DNA from: Persicaria tinctoria
Taxonomy: Eukaryota > Streptophyta > Magnoliopsida > Caryophyllales > Polygonaceae
Assembly: GCA_037127255.1 (NCBI GenBank)
Contig: JBANSL010000013.1
Coordinates: forward strand, 27,437,688 to 27,501,687
DNA: 64,000 nucleotides
Direction: 5' to 3'
Each line of letters opens with the position of its first letter. Position 1 is the stretch's first letter. This document shows, piece by piece, positions 45,953-56,900 of this stretch. The notes beneath the pieces are model-generated. The model saw only the letters and a program-made list of their open reading frames with translations, made no database searches and had not been told where the DNA came from. A program made the position numbers and the translations under genes.

Positions 45953-46384
45953 GTTAACGGTGACGACCAAGATGATGCAACCACCAGCCGAAACCCAACT
46001 ATCGTTCACTTGGAGAAGGTCAACCAGGATCTAATTGCAAGCAACCGTGATCTGACGGAGAGCAACTAGGATCTCACTTCGCGCAATCGGGGTCTCTTCG
46101 AGCACAACCTGGAACTAACTACTCGCAACCATGATCTCTCTGAACGCAACCTTGAACTCTCTGAACGGCTACATGCTACGAAAGACACCTTAGGTCGCCG
46201 CGATGAGGAGTTGATGAGGGAGACTTCCAGGAACGAAGAACTCACCGATAGGGTTGTGTCGCTGAGCACCTACATTTGCAAGTTGTGGATTGAGCTCGCT
46301 ACTTCCAAGGGTCGTGAGAGGAGGGCTCGTACAGTTATCATCGTGATGGTCTTTGTCTTCCTCCTCGCATTTGTGAAGAAGTAG
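45953..46384 (+). pseudogene. Coiled-coil protein with C-terminal membrane anchor, truncated
   Basis: The exon follows an acceptor-like CTTCGTAG and reads V-N-G-D-D-Q-D-D-A-T-T. It then has a long asparagine/leucine heptad coiled coil (D-L-T-E-S-N, L-E-L-T-T-R-N, L-S-E-R-N-L-E-L). It ends in a hydrophobic segment (V-I-I-V-M-V-F-V-F-L-L-A-F-V) followed by K-K and TAG at 46382-46384. It has one in-frame TAG at 46068-46070. The form, coiled coil plus tail anchor, resembles the C-terminal half of plant GRF-type zinc-finger proteins that often accompany transposons, but no zinc finger is visible upstream. It is either an extra Harbinger cargo gene or a host fragment. Confidence 0.5.
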
Positions 46385-47082
46385 ACGTTTTTCGGTAGGA
46401 TGTGGTGTATCTAGGGACAACTTTTGTCATTAGGTTGTCATGATTCATTAGGCTTTTGGTGTAACTAGTCTAGGCATTTGTCATGCAGGTGAACCATGTG
46501 TCAGTAGGATGGTTTAAGTAGGCAAGTCTTTTGTTATTCGGGTTAACTTTGTTTCGGTAGGATGGGTTAACTAGGACATGCGTTTGACGCATTAGATGTT
46601 CAACGATCGTCTGTTTGTTGAAACATTTCGTCTGTAGCACCTCTTTAAACAACCTTTGCCCCTTGCAGTTCAACTGTTTTGTGGCCTAGCTGCAATTGAT
46701 GGTTGGGTTTTGGTTAAAAACTTGGCATTCCTCTCATTGTTTTCTGTCTTCGAATTGAGGCCTATGATGCCTATGAAAGCTTGCACTGACCAACATAATT
46801 TAGGCATCTTGCTAATTTTAAATCAGGGATATGTCGTGAATTCTACCATACAATTGGTCACCCTTAGCAAAGGCAAAGTTTGAACTACTTGCTGCATTGG
46901 TTAAACACATATGAAGACCTACCAAAAAAGAATGTGCACCCGACATATTGGTTTCCAAATACATTGGACCGATTCAGTGCAAAAGGGGTGATTGCCATTC
47001 AACTTTAAGAAACATGCGTACTAGTGACGACGACCACATCGGTCCGCCCATATCCTACGTGTTATGCCGTCATGAAAGGTCC
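46385..47082. other. Element D spacer without genes
   Basis: A pair of related words around GGTAGGATGGGTTAACTAGG (about 46497-46575) is repeated loosely. No supported gene was found between the plus-strand coiled-coil exon and the convergent transposase. Confidence 0.5.
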
Positions 47083-48158
47083 TCATAAACTCTGTGTTAT
47101 CGTCGTCCTCATTGTCATCGCTCGAGGACTCCTCCTCCTCCTCGTGATCGACATACGCATCATCATCGTCGTCCAGTTCGACGACATCCTCTGGGGCATG
47201 ACCACTTCGTCTTCGTCCGCGCTTCGGCGCATGAAGTTATGTAACGCGAAGCATGATAAGATGATGTCAACCTGTTTCCGCACTGAGTACGTAGGCATTG
47301 TCCGTGTGATCTTCCAAGTACCCTTGAAAATGCCGAATGTGCGCTCGATAGCTCCTCTCAGTGATGAATGCCTTGAGTTGAAGACCTCCTTCTCATTGTT
47401 AGCTAGCTCTTCCACGAATGATGCGCGATGGTACTTTGTCTTGGGGTAAGGCACCATGTACCCCTCAAGATCAGGGTAGCCCTTGTCACATAGGTAGTAT
47501 CGTCCTACATGTTCACCGACGTGTCAAATGCAGACGGGGCTGTGGAGATGAGAACTTGGTTTCACAAACTTGGTGGCGGATGTAGGAAGTTGAAAGCCGG
47601 AGTGTGCACAGCATGGTCAAACACTCGAGCGTCGTGGGCACTCCCCTCCCACCCGGCGGAGATGAAAGTGAAGTTCAGATCGAAATCGCACACCGCCATC
47701 ACATTGAAAGTAGTTATGCCACGTTCACGCCCAACCATTGCCTCGAGCACGTCACTTATGCATTCGCTAATCGTCGATAGAGATCGTTGGAATCGTTCGC
47801 AGGTGTTCCGTTGCGATTCTCCCCACGCCATGGTGTTGACGAAAATCGCAACTTTTTCCATGACATAGACGTTATGGGAACCACACAACCCAAACCGGTG
47901 TTCTAGCACATCACTCAACCTTATGAATGTCTTTTTCCTCATACGAAAGAATTGGACTGACCTGAGATCGGTGGAGTGGTTGAGGATGTCATCCACCCAC
48001 ATAGCACCGGTGTAACTGCCGATGTAGCACGGGACTTTCAGAATATGCTTGTAGTAGTGCTCGGCTATCACACGTGATTGTCGTTGCAGGAGGAGCCAGA
48101 TGACAATAGCTCGTTTACACTGACATTCCCGTTTACGTGTACGAGTTGCATCATCCAT
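47083..48158 (-). pseudogene. PIF/Harbinger DDE transposase, internally deleted and frameshifted
   Basis: The likely start is M-D-D-A-T-R-T at 48158, just after a 3-prime splice-like site. The N-terminal DNA-binding region (F-F-R-M-R-K-K-T-F-I-R-L) is present. The catalytic core has N-V-M-A-V-C-D-F-D, G-W-E-G-S-A-H-D-A-R-V-F, Y-Y-L-C-D-K-G-Y-P (second Asp) and I-E-R-T-F-G-I-F-K (Glu). The family segment with the first catalytic Asp (usually D-G-T-H) is missing between V-L-E-A-M and G-R-E-R-G. A frameshift lies near 47500-47560. It is therefore inactive. The protein would cut and paste the element at TWA sites. Confidence 0.85.
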
Positions 48159-48516
48159 GTCTAGCTCCCTGCAAACCCAAACAAGCATGGTAAGCACTGA
48201 CTACATGACAAGGCACACATGATAACATCCCTCTTGTTGTAACTCACAACACCATAGTAGATAAGGCATAAACTCCACACAGAATCATTTAATAACATCC
48301 ATACAACATTGCATTCACACAGAAATGCAGTTTAGGAATCATAACAAAGTAGCAAACACATCTGAAATGCAGAAAACAAGTTCAACGACAAGTAGGAACC
48401 TAAAAACTGTTTGAGGATGGGCATCCATAGATGCATTAAGGACATAGTAAGATAGCACACATGTCAGAAACACACAACATAGATACATTCATGAGGATGG
48501 CACACATTGTATCTTC

Positions 48517-49718
48517 CTACGATTGCCCTCCATTCTTCTCACAATGCCACTGGAGCCAAGAAAGTCGCGAGCTGTTTTTCGGCATCGCGAGGAAGAACAT
48601 GGAGGCACGTTCACTGTTTATCAAGGCGTCAACTCCATAACACCACAACGGACCGCCATCCTCCAGCAAACCCTCATCAACCATGGTGGCAAGCACGTCC
48701 ATCACCCGCTGAGCATGTCCTTCCTGTTTGTTTGACGACTCTTCATCTTGCAGATAAGCTATGAGTTCCCTCTGAGTGTCCTCTGTTCCTTCCACATGTC
48801 TTCAGAAGAGGGACGAACCTGTGGACTACTGGTTAGATCTCTTCTTAGCTATCAACGTGGACGTGGTTCTTGCAACTCTCTTCCCACACGCATTTGCCCT
48901 GGATGTTTGACCGATGGGGGTGGTGTCGGTAGGGTGCACTGGAGCAGATGCACTGATCTCTCGAACTATATTCTGCAAGCTTCCGTCGCCGGTACCAAAT
49001 TCAGCCGTAAGGTCATCGAAATCATCCCCCAAGTCATATTCGGCATCCACTTGTTGACTGTCAGCACACCCAGTCATCTCACCAACGGTTGAGGATGGCG
49101 TTGGAATTGGTGCATCCATCGAGGGAGCCACACAATGTTGCCCCGTGGCAACAGTCCCTCCATATATTTGGTCCCACATGTCCTCTGTGTCGGGTGCGAC
49201 TCCCCTTTTTCAGAATTTTTTGAAATTGGCACTCTCCTACACACAAAGAAAGCTAAGATGATGAACACATACTAGGATGACATAAATCATATTCGCACCA
49301 GTAGCATTCTCCAATTCATATTCTATAACATTCTCCATTTAGCTAATCATAATATTTCAGGTAATCATAAAATTTAAGTTGGCTCTACCTGAATTTTCTT
49401 CGTCCACCACTCCTTAGTTGCGGCGATTGTCCCACTAGCAGGGTCCCAACCAAGACCGGTCTCCCCATGTTTCAAGTCTAGCCAATCCCTCCACCGTTTT
49501 TGCATTATACCATGCTTGTTCTTGAGAGTTTCTTTCCCACACTTCTTGCCTATAGCTTCCTCAAATTGGGTAGTAAGTTCAACCCAACTGAATTGCTGAT
49601 CTCGACTATACTTGCGCTGATATGCGAGCATGAGATCCAGAAACTTTCGCAACAATTGCTCAGACCACACAAATGACTTGTCTTTTTCCTTTGGAGAGGG
49701 CTTGCTGCTCGACAACAT
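48517..49718 (-). pseudogene. Harbinger second protein, Myb/SANT-like DNA-binding
   Basis: Exon 1 (49718 to about 49387) starts M-L-S-S-S-K-P-S and has the trihelix/Myb-like pattern F-V-W-S-E-Q-L-L-R-K-F-L-D-L-M, then L-K-N-K-H-G-I-M-Q-K-R-W-R-D-W and G-L-G-W-D-P. After a GT-AG intron the frame resumes near 49236 with A-N-F-K-K-F, meets a stop, and goes on through M-W-D-Q-I-Y-G-G-T-V-A-T-G-Q to about 48826. A further part is 48795-48517. This partner protein helps the transposase enter the nucleus and bind the ends in characterised relatives. At least two stops break it. Confidence 0.75.
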
Positions 49719-49841
49719 GGTGAGCGTGACAAGATGTATTGAAACCAAGATATACACCAAATACATTTGCAACATCATAACCACAATAAAAAAAACATTT
49801 CTATGGATCGAGTATAGCATCATGATGAAAGGCTTTACCAT

Positions 49842-50752
49842 CTTATTAGTAACAAAATGTGACTATCATTTCCTACTCCCAAAGCCATAACATCTTGTAA
49901 ATCAGTAGAAACTCAATAATTCAATACCCCTATATCCTAGAATGTTGGCACAGTTTATATTTATGTTAACATACCCAAGTTTTTCTCTTTGGCATTTCAT
50001 CGAACACATGGTATGCATCCTCGACATACAAGAACAAGTCTAATATCTAACTATTCCACTCGATGAAGTATCTTAACTATTCCATCACTTTGTGCAACCA
50101 AGTACAAACATTTGGGGACATGGAAGTATAAATTATCAATTTCATAAGCAAGGCATCCATTGTAAACAAACTGATGGACAACAAACAAACTGATGGACAT
50201 GGAACTGAAGGACGTCACTTTTATAGAGAGGAGATGGAGATTCAATGATGACACTGATTAGAGAGGAGAGACAAGCACAAGAGTCGTAGGAGCTTACCTG
50301 GTGGTTGGGGAAAAACGGCAACCGACTTCAAAGATCCGACGCGGCCTGCTTCCTGAAGTTTTCATTTCGATTGATGTCCGATTCAGGCTTATTCAACCAC
50401 CATCCGGCCTCCCCTTTGGTGTCAAATCAGAAATTGTAGCAGGAGGAAGGAGGAATCACATACCTTGAAGCAACCGGCCAGAAGACCCCCGACCTAGGGT
50501 TTTCAACGCCTATTGTTCTTCGATCCAACACAAAGAAGAAATGAGGGCAATGGGTAAGGAGGTGAACAAATAAAAATGAGGGCATAAAAGTCATTTTGCC
50601 CATAAATATATCTTCAACCCCTTATATCCACCAAACATCAATTAGGTTTTTTTCAAGGTTATTTTTTTTAAAAAAAATCCACCTCTCACACCTCCATAAT
50701 ACACCAAATAAACTCCAACTCCTAAAAAACCCCCAATTTGCCAAACACGCGC
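49842..50752. other. Element D right-hand terminal region
   Basis: There is no gene. The last 150 bases become AC-rich and end in the inverted terminal sequence CCAAACACGCGC. A pyrimidine-rich stretch at 50280-50540 on the minus strand is likely the promoter and leader of the Myb-like gene. Confidence 0.55.
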
Positions 50753-50755
50753 TAA

Positions 50756-50883
50756 TTGGTAAATACGCTTTGCTGAGAAATACTTGATTCTCTATGGGAT
50801 CGACCTCTTACTTACTTGTTATACTAGTTTGTAGGTTTGAGTTTTATTTTGATACGGTTTACGGGACTAAAAATCGTACATCA
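50756..50883 (+). repeat. Element C 3-prime LTR, right end
   Basis: It continues the LTR after element D with TTGGTAAATACGCTTTGCTG and ends CGTACATCA. It matches 20529-20656 in the other LTR. Confidence 0.95.
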
Positions 50884-51045
50884 ATAGCTACATAGTTGCA
50901 ACGACCATATGCCAAATGATTGTTGCGACCATTGTTTTTTGAAAACCAAAAATGGGCCATAGCGACCATTATGGTTGTTGTGACCATATTAATTATTTTA
51001 ACCATATCATAGTCGCAACGACTACAAGCAGACTCGTTGCGACCA
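50884..51045. repeat. Host-side tandem duplication, copy 2, right half
   Basis: It matches copy 1 from about 2720 onward, including CATATG-CAAATGATTGTTGCGACC words and the GGTCGCAACGACC cluster. It marks the right border of the 47-kb stack. Confidence 0.85.
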
Positions 51046-51740
51046 GGGTTGTAACAGTCCGGATATAAATATCCGGGTTACGTTTCGAATATTGGATACC
51101 TTCGTTCGGATCTTGCAATTCAAGTACGGATTGAGGTTTCAAACTTCAAAACATCAGTCTTTTAAAGTTGGGATTTCAAACCCCAAAACAATCGAATGGT
51201 CGTTGGATACCCTTAACTTGTCCTGAAGACTAAGGTGCGGAAATTCATTTGAAGTGAAATGTGAAGGCGAAAATAAAGTACAACCTGCCACGTATACTAT
51301 CAAATATATCAAGGGTCTTTCATTTCATAGAGGTATTGAAACTATTTCAGACAAGTACATGTATGCGTATAGAGAGAGGATGGCTATGGAATTTGTTCAA
51401 TAAGTGTTGGACATGGGAGTTGTAGGACTACAATCTCCACCTATGTTTTAATTGTCACTATTTTAGGATATTAAGTAGTAGAGTGTTGCATGTCGCATGT
51501 ATTTTGATACTTATTGCAATCTCACTATCATGGTGAATGTCTCAATTGTTCCCCTTTATTTCGGAAGTTAATGTAGTATGACAATTGAGGATTTATATCA
51601 AGTAGTACAAAGTTGTCTTGTGCTTGTATTTTGGAAGTTATTTTGGATGTTAAGTATGAATGTCTCAACTATTCCCTTTGTTTTGATATTTTTGCAAGTT
51701 AATGTAGTCTGATAATTAAGTATTAAAAAGTTAAACTTTA
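51046..51740. other. Intergenic DNA without recognisable features
   Basis: No gene, RNA or transposon end was recognised. A weak palindrome, CGGATATAAATATCCG, lies at about 51060-51075. Confidence 0.4.
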
Positions 51741-51770
51741 CATCAAATTTCATCTACTTAGGGTTATTAT

Positions 51771-52080
51771 TGTAACAAAAATGCGTTAATATTAGATGAC
51801 AAATGTGATGCCATTAGTATTGTATATCAAATTATTCGTCTACTCAAGTTTAGCCCCTCTAGGGTCTATGCTCCCTTGGTTCTAGGGTTTCAGTTTCGTA
51901 AAAAAATGCGTTAATATTAGATGAAAAATCCGATAACATTGGTAATGTACATCAAATTTTCGTCTGCTCAGGTTTAGCCCATCTTGGGCCTATGCTCCCC
52001 TTATTATAGGGTTTCAGCTTTGTAACAAAAATGTGTTAATATTAGATGACAAATGTGATAACATTAGCATTGTAAACATT
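51771..52080. repeat. 125-bp tandem repeat, about 2.5 copies
   Basis: Units start with TGTAACAAAAATGCGTTAAT at 51771, about 51896 and 52021. Each contains GGGTTTCAG and a TTTAGCCC word. The units have diverged by about 10-15%. Confidence 0.85.
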
Positions 52081-52800
52081 TTAGTTTGATGAAAGTGTTT
52101 TGTAGTCGGTGACAATCGATTGGTGATACTGTTTTGTCGTTGGTGACAATTAATTCCTAAAAAAAGCTGGTTGACACTAGATCGGTGACAAATTTTTGTA
52201 ATTGACGACAATAGATTATTGACCAAAGGTTGATGAAAATAGGTTGGTTACACTGTTTTATTGTTGATGACAATAGATTACCGAAAAGAGGTTGATGACA
52301 ATAGGGTGATGACAATGTTTTTTTATAAGTTGGTGACAATACGGTTGATTAAACAATATGAAAATAGTGTTATGTAGTTGGTGACAATGCCTTGGTGATG
52401 TATAATGTTATGATGACATTTTGTAATGCTACAATATCATGGTGACAATATATTGTCATCAATCTCGTTACTAGTAGTTGTCACCAACAATTGTCATCAG
52501 GAAAATCATCTATTAGCAGAAAAATCCCATTTGTCACTGAGGAAAAATGTTACTAACGACTGTCACCGGAAGAAAATCAACTGTCACCCAAAATTTGTTG
52601 TCACCAACAATTATCACAAGAAAAGAAGAAAATCAATTGTCACTAGAAAAGATTTTCCCCTAACTGTCACCGAAAAAAATAAAATATAAAAAAAAATCAA
52701 TTGTCACCAAAATAATTGTCACAGACTCACAGTTAATTGCCATCAGAAAAATATACTCAACTGTAAAAAAAAAATTGTCACCAAAGGCATGCGTTGACCG
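52081..52800. repeat. Dense cluster of TTGGTGACAAT / ATTGTCACCAA words in mirrored orientation
   Basis: GGTGACAAT-type words dominate 52090-52440 and the complementary ATTGTCACC-type words dominate 52450-52790, about 20 or more in all. Overall the region forms an imperfect inverted repeat with its centre near 52450. No open frame of substance is present. It resembles subterminal repeat arrays of DNA transposons, but no transposon ends were identified. Confidence 0.7.
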
Positions 52801-53004
52801 GAATAGTCAATGCTAAAATTAAAAATGGTCAAAGGAGGAAGGGGTAGGGAGGGGAGAGGAGGAATATTTTTGAAAAAAATGGACATTTACTTAATTATAT
52901 AAAAATAAATAAATATTTACTTAATTTTTAAATCTAAAATGGATATTCACCAAATTTAACCTATAGATAAATGAGTGCGGGGTAAATCTTCTACCCAAAA
53001 ACCC

Positions 53005-53345
53005 CACCCCAAATTTCCCTCCCACAAAATTATTTTACTACTAAATTAATATTAATTTTTTTTAAAAAAATATATTTAGTTTCTACATACTTATTATAAC
53101 ATATTTGAAAAAAAATCTAAGAAAATCGAATTACAATTTTTTTAAAAAAATATATAGTAAACTCAAATCTTTTAAAAACTTAAAAAAAACCTTTCTATAA
53201 TTATTATAATTTTTGTAAGTTGATATTTAAATATTTTTTTTTCAAATATAATATAATAAGTACGTAGAAACTAAATATATTTTTAAAAATTTTTTAATAT
53301 TAATTTAATAGTATAATAATTTTGTGGGACGGGGATTTGGGCAAA
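53005..53345. mobile_element. MITE-like long inverted repeat
   Basis: The segment starting CCCAAATTTCCCTCCCACA folds back onto the segment ending TGTGGGACGGGGATTTGGG. Arms of about 130 bp are AT-rich with a short centre near 53165. No coding capacity and no certain target duplication. Confidence 0.7.
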
Positions 53346-53465
53346 TGAATTGCACCGAGATGAGTGTACCAATTCTCCAAGTTTCTCAAATTTCCCTCAA
53401 AAGGTTTTGAAATTAGGTCATCATTCATCAGCCTGAAGTTCAAAAAAATCCCTACTGGCCACCCG

Positions 53466-53759
53466 GGTGTGTTTGGCAAAATGGTAGCTGTTGGAGGAGC
53501 TGAAGCTGTTGGGTAGCTGAAACTGTTGGATTATTTGAGTTAAATATATGTTAATAAGCTAGTATAGTGTTTGGTAAACCTAGCTGTTAAAAACTTGTGA
53601 ATAAAAAACCAAAAGCTCCGAAAAGCTTGGGTGAATAGCTATTGAAAAGCTTTGTTTTCAAAAGCTAATTAAACTAAAAGCTTATATTTATTTCATTTAA
53701 GACTATAAAATATCAAAACCAAAAGCTCCAAAAAGCTACTTGGTTTTGCCAAACATACC
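53466..53759. mobile_element. MITE with GGTGTGTTTGGCAAAA ends, in the CHR18-like promoter
   Basis: Ends are GGTGTGTTTGGCAAAA and, complemented, GGTATGTTTGGCAAAA. The 294-bp body repeats AGCTGTTGG and AAAAGCT words. It ends 146 bases before the helicase ATG. The GTGTTTGG terminus is typical of hAT or Harbinger-derived MITEs. I could not fix the target duplication. Confidence 0.65.
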
Positions 53760-53905
53760 TACCAAAAGCTCTGAAATTCTTAATTGTGAAGTTTCTTTAC
53801 TGATGATGCTGCTGTTTCCCTTGTTCTCGCCATAATCTTACCATTTTCAAATTCTTCTTTTCTGTTCTCTCTCACTTTCACACGGTCTCCGCAGGAGAGG
53901 GAAAA

Positions 53906-56900
53906 ATGGAGTTCGATGATTGGGATTTTAGTGCAGAGGAACTCGATTCCCTCGAGAAAGACGCTCTCCGCCAGATTGCTCAGCGCAATTCCTCCTCTTC
54001 TTCTGCTTTCACCTCCACCTCCAAACCCACTTACGCTTCTTCCCCCTTTCACCGCAACACAAACCACCCGCAGGAACAGTGGCAGCGCCCGCAGCAGCAA
54101 AAGCAAGCGCATTCGCAGTCGCATTTGCCTCCCGTTCCTTGCTTCGACCTGGGCGTTTCCCCTACCAAGCCCCGCAATGCGGATCCTCGTACCCTGGTGT
54201 GTTTCAGTCCCTTTTTTTCCTATCTTTTTCAATCCTTTTGGTATTGTTGCCATTTTGAAATTAGGGCTCGAAGTTCAGGTAACTAGGGTTATTTGGTGAG
54301 TTCTTGATATATGTTGGTTTTGTTTTGCCTTGTGATTCTCTTGAAATTGCTTGCTAGTTTGGGGGTTTTCTGGAGATTGCTTCTTGGGGGTTTCTGTGAG
54401 GGCTAAATGTATGGGTCTTGGGAGAAGGATGTGCCTTTGCGCAGGTGGGAACCCGGTAAATACACCTGTGAGTTTTGAACCCAATTGGTCTTCTGAGCCA
54501 ACGTGATTGGTTGCTAAATAGTAGTACTAGTTAGTCAAAGAATAACAACCCAATTTTTGTTCCTTACCTTATCCGGGTTGCAAGTGTATGTCGTTGGGCA
54601 ATCAACAACATACATTGTGATTTGAGTTGAATTACGAACTTGCCATGGTGAAATAAAGGAATTATTTGATTCGATGGTATCATGTTTAATTGGACATGCA
54701 ACATGTGACATTTTTTGACTGGGGAAGCACTAAGCAAGCACTGCTAGTATCTCTAGTACTCTGTCATGGTGACGAAGGCAATGCACCTTCACCAGGAGAT
54801 CCTAATGTTTATGGAATATTTAATTCTTGGGTCATGGGTTCCCTTTTGAGGCAAGTGAAGGCAATGCATCTTCACCAGGAGTGTGCCCCATATGCTCAAA
54901 TTAACCAATAGGAAGAGGATAGTAGAGCGCTATATTTATTTGATTGGAGGATTGAACGAATTGAGCATGCTCCTTTCTTGCAAACTATTTATTTAGGAGT
55001 CTCACCTTGACCTAAATCCTCCATCGTTAGCTTCCCTTCTATACTGTCTAGACTCAATCTCTTATCAATTCACGTATTTCTTAAACTTTTTCTGACTAAG
55101 ATGTCTTGCTGAAATATTAAATCAACTGAGAAGAGGTTAAAGTCATTTGCTATACTATAAAAAGGTGCCACTGCTAGAAAGGGATATATGTTTTCCTGGC
55201 TAATGACTTGTTCTTATATAGGTGGATCCTTGCTCTCTGCAACACAGGGTCCTGCCTACATCTGTTGGGCCAAAAGTAACCGGTAAATCATTATAAATGT
55301 ATTTCTACTTTTGATTTTTTTTTTGATATCCCCATGAATAACATCCACTATTTGAAAATTTGAAGAGTTTATTCTGTAGACGTTTCTCACGAGGACATAT
55401 CTACTTGCTGCTGGCCGGACTAATTGATGAAACATTATCTTATTTCTCTTTTGAAAGTTTGATTATTACCAGTATAAAATGGAAATAGGAACCCTAAAGA
55501 ATACTGTAAATGAGTTTTTTTTAAGGTGCTGGATAGCCAAAAGATATCTCAGAGGATCAATACCAGTAAACTATTCTCTGGAATTATTGGATGTTCTGAC
55601 AGATCAGATTTGCCATACGGCTTTATTTTTATAGGCTTTAGTGCTTTTGTTGCTTATTTGATACTCCCTCCGTCTCAAAATTTAAGTCATTTTAGAATCC
55701 TGCACAAGTTTTAATAAAACACTCACCCATCAATCCACAACATCAGTCCACTAACCTTTTTAATAAATTTTATTGATTTTAAATACACACTACATTTTTT
55801 AACCAATCAAAATCTTTTAAAAAGTCAACAACACATAAATCAATACAAATCATTACTATCCCCTACCTAGAAAACCTAAAATGACATTTATTTTGATACA
55901 ACTCAACTAGTCTAAAACGACTTAAATTTTGAGACGAAGGGAGTAGCTTTTATCTTTGCTTGGCAATTCGGATTAAATGTTGACTTATACTCCGTATATT
56001 TTTTTTATGAGTCCATGGGACGTCAAGAAATTAATGTTTTATTGGTAACACAAACATTAAATGCTTCATATGAGTTGAATAGAGCCTTTTATGGTTGGAT
56101 TAAGATTTAGGAATGAGGATTATGTTTTTAGTTGCAGTTCTGCTTGGTGTCCAAGCTAATTCTGTTATTTGACATTTCCCCCCAGACCCTCCTTCATTGT
56201 GGGATATGTTAGAATGTTGTTGTTGTAGTAGTAATGCTGTAATTATAATATATTGGTTCATTCCTGAAAATTACCATGGCTCTATTCATTCAGATGATTC
56301 TGCAAAGGAACCTCCAAAATCGCATGTAAAGATTTTGCTTCATGCTAGTGGCAATCTGGCTGCTAAGTTTCCCTTTGACCAGGTATGACTTTGATTAATT
56401 TTTATACAACCAACTTATATCTTCCATAATGCTTAGACCTGGTCTGACAGTAGATAACTGCTAATCTATCAGATCCTTGTTAATGCTGTCCGGAAGATCC
56501 CAAAAGCAAGCTGGCATGCCAAAGAAAGGTTGTGGATGTTCCCTGTTTCATCCTTACAGTCGGCAGAAAAGATCCTCTCTGACATACCTGGTTCTAAAGT
56601 AGAGGTGATTTTTGCTCCACTCTCTCCTATTTGTGGATGTATCATGATATTTGCTCTAGCCTCCTTGCTATATTTTTTTGTTCTCTTAGGATAGACAGTA
56701 ATAAATTTTTTTTTTTTTGTGTTTGATGTGCTGGACTCTGAAATTGTATGTATTCTTGAAAGTGTCATTCGTTATCCCTACTTGTATTCTTTTTTCACTC
56801 GCACAATGTGGTCTGCACTTTTGGATGATTTCATTATTTTGTGCAGCTCAGTATCATCTTTTTAATACAATCTGATTGACTCCTTGTTTCATAAGATAGA

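Larger units (their letters stand above)
26446..50752 (-). mobile_element. Element D: PIF/Harbinger-type DNA transposon, itself interrupted by element E
   Basis: It is inserted in element C's 3-prime LTR with the 3-bp duplication TAA (26443-26445 and 50753-50755). Ends are related short inverted repeats, GGTTGTGTTTGATAGGG on the left and, complemented, GCGCGTGTTTGGCAAATTGG on the right. The right 5.4 kb carry the two genes expected of this superfamily on the minus strand: a DDE transposase (47083-48158) and a Myb/SANT-like second protein (48517-49718). Only about 100 bases of D remain left of element E. A second GTGTTTGATAG word at 26511-26521 raises the possibility of two overlapping copies. 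Confidence 0.75.
3457..50883 (+). mobile_element. Element C: outer Athila-like non-autonomous LTR retrotransposon, host of all nested insertions
   Basis: Its LTRs start TGATAGCATGC and end CCGTCCATCA (3-prime copy CGTACATCA), about 1.44 kb each. The 5-prime LTR is 3457-4680 plus 20437-20656, split by element B. The 3-prime LTR is 25133-26445 plus 50756-50883, split by element D. A primer binding site follows at 20660-20677 and a purine-rich tract precedes the 3-prime LTR (25120-25130). In the first 290 bp the two LTRs differ at about a dozen positions, so C is older than element A. The interior holds only a broken gag-like gene. No reverse transcriptase, RNase H or integrase of its own was seen. 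Confidence 0.9.
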
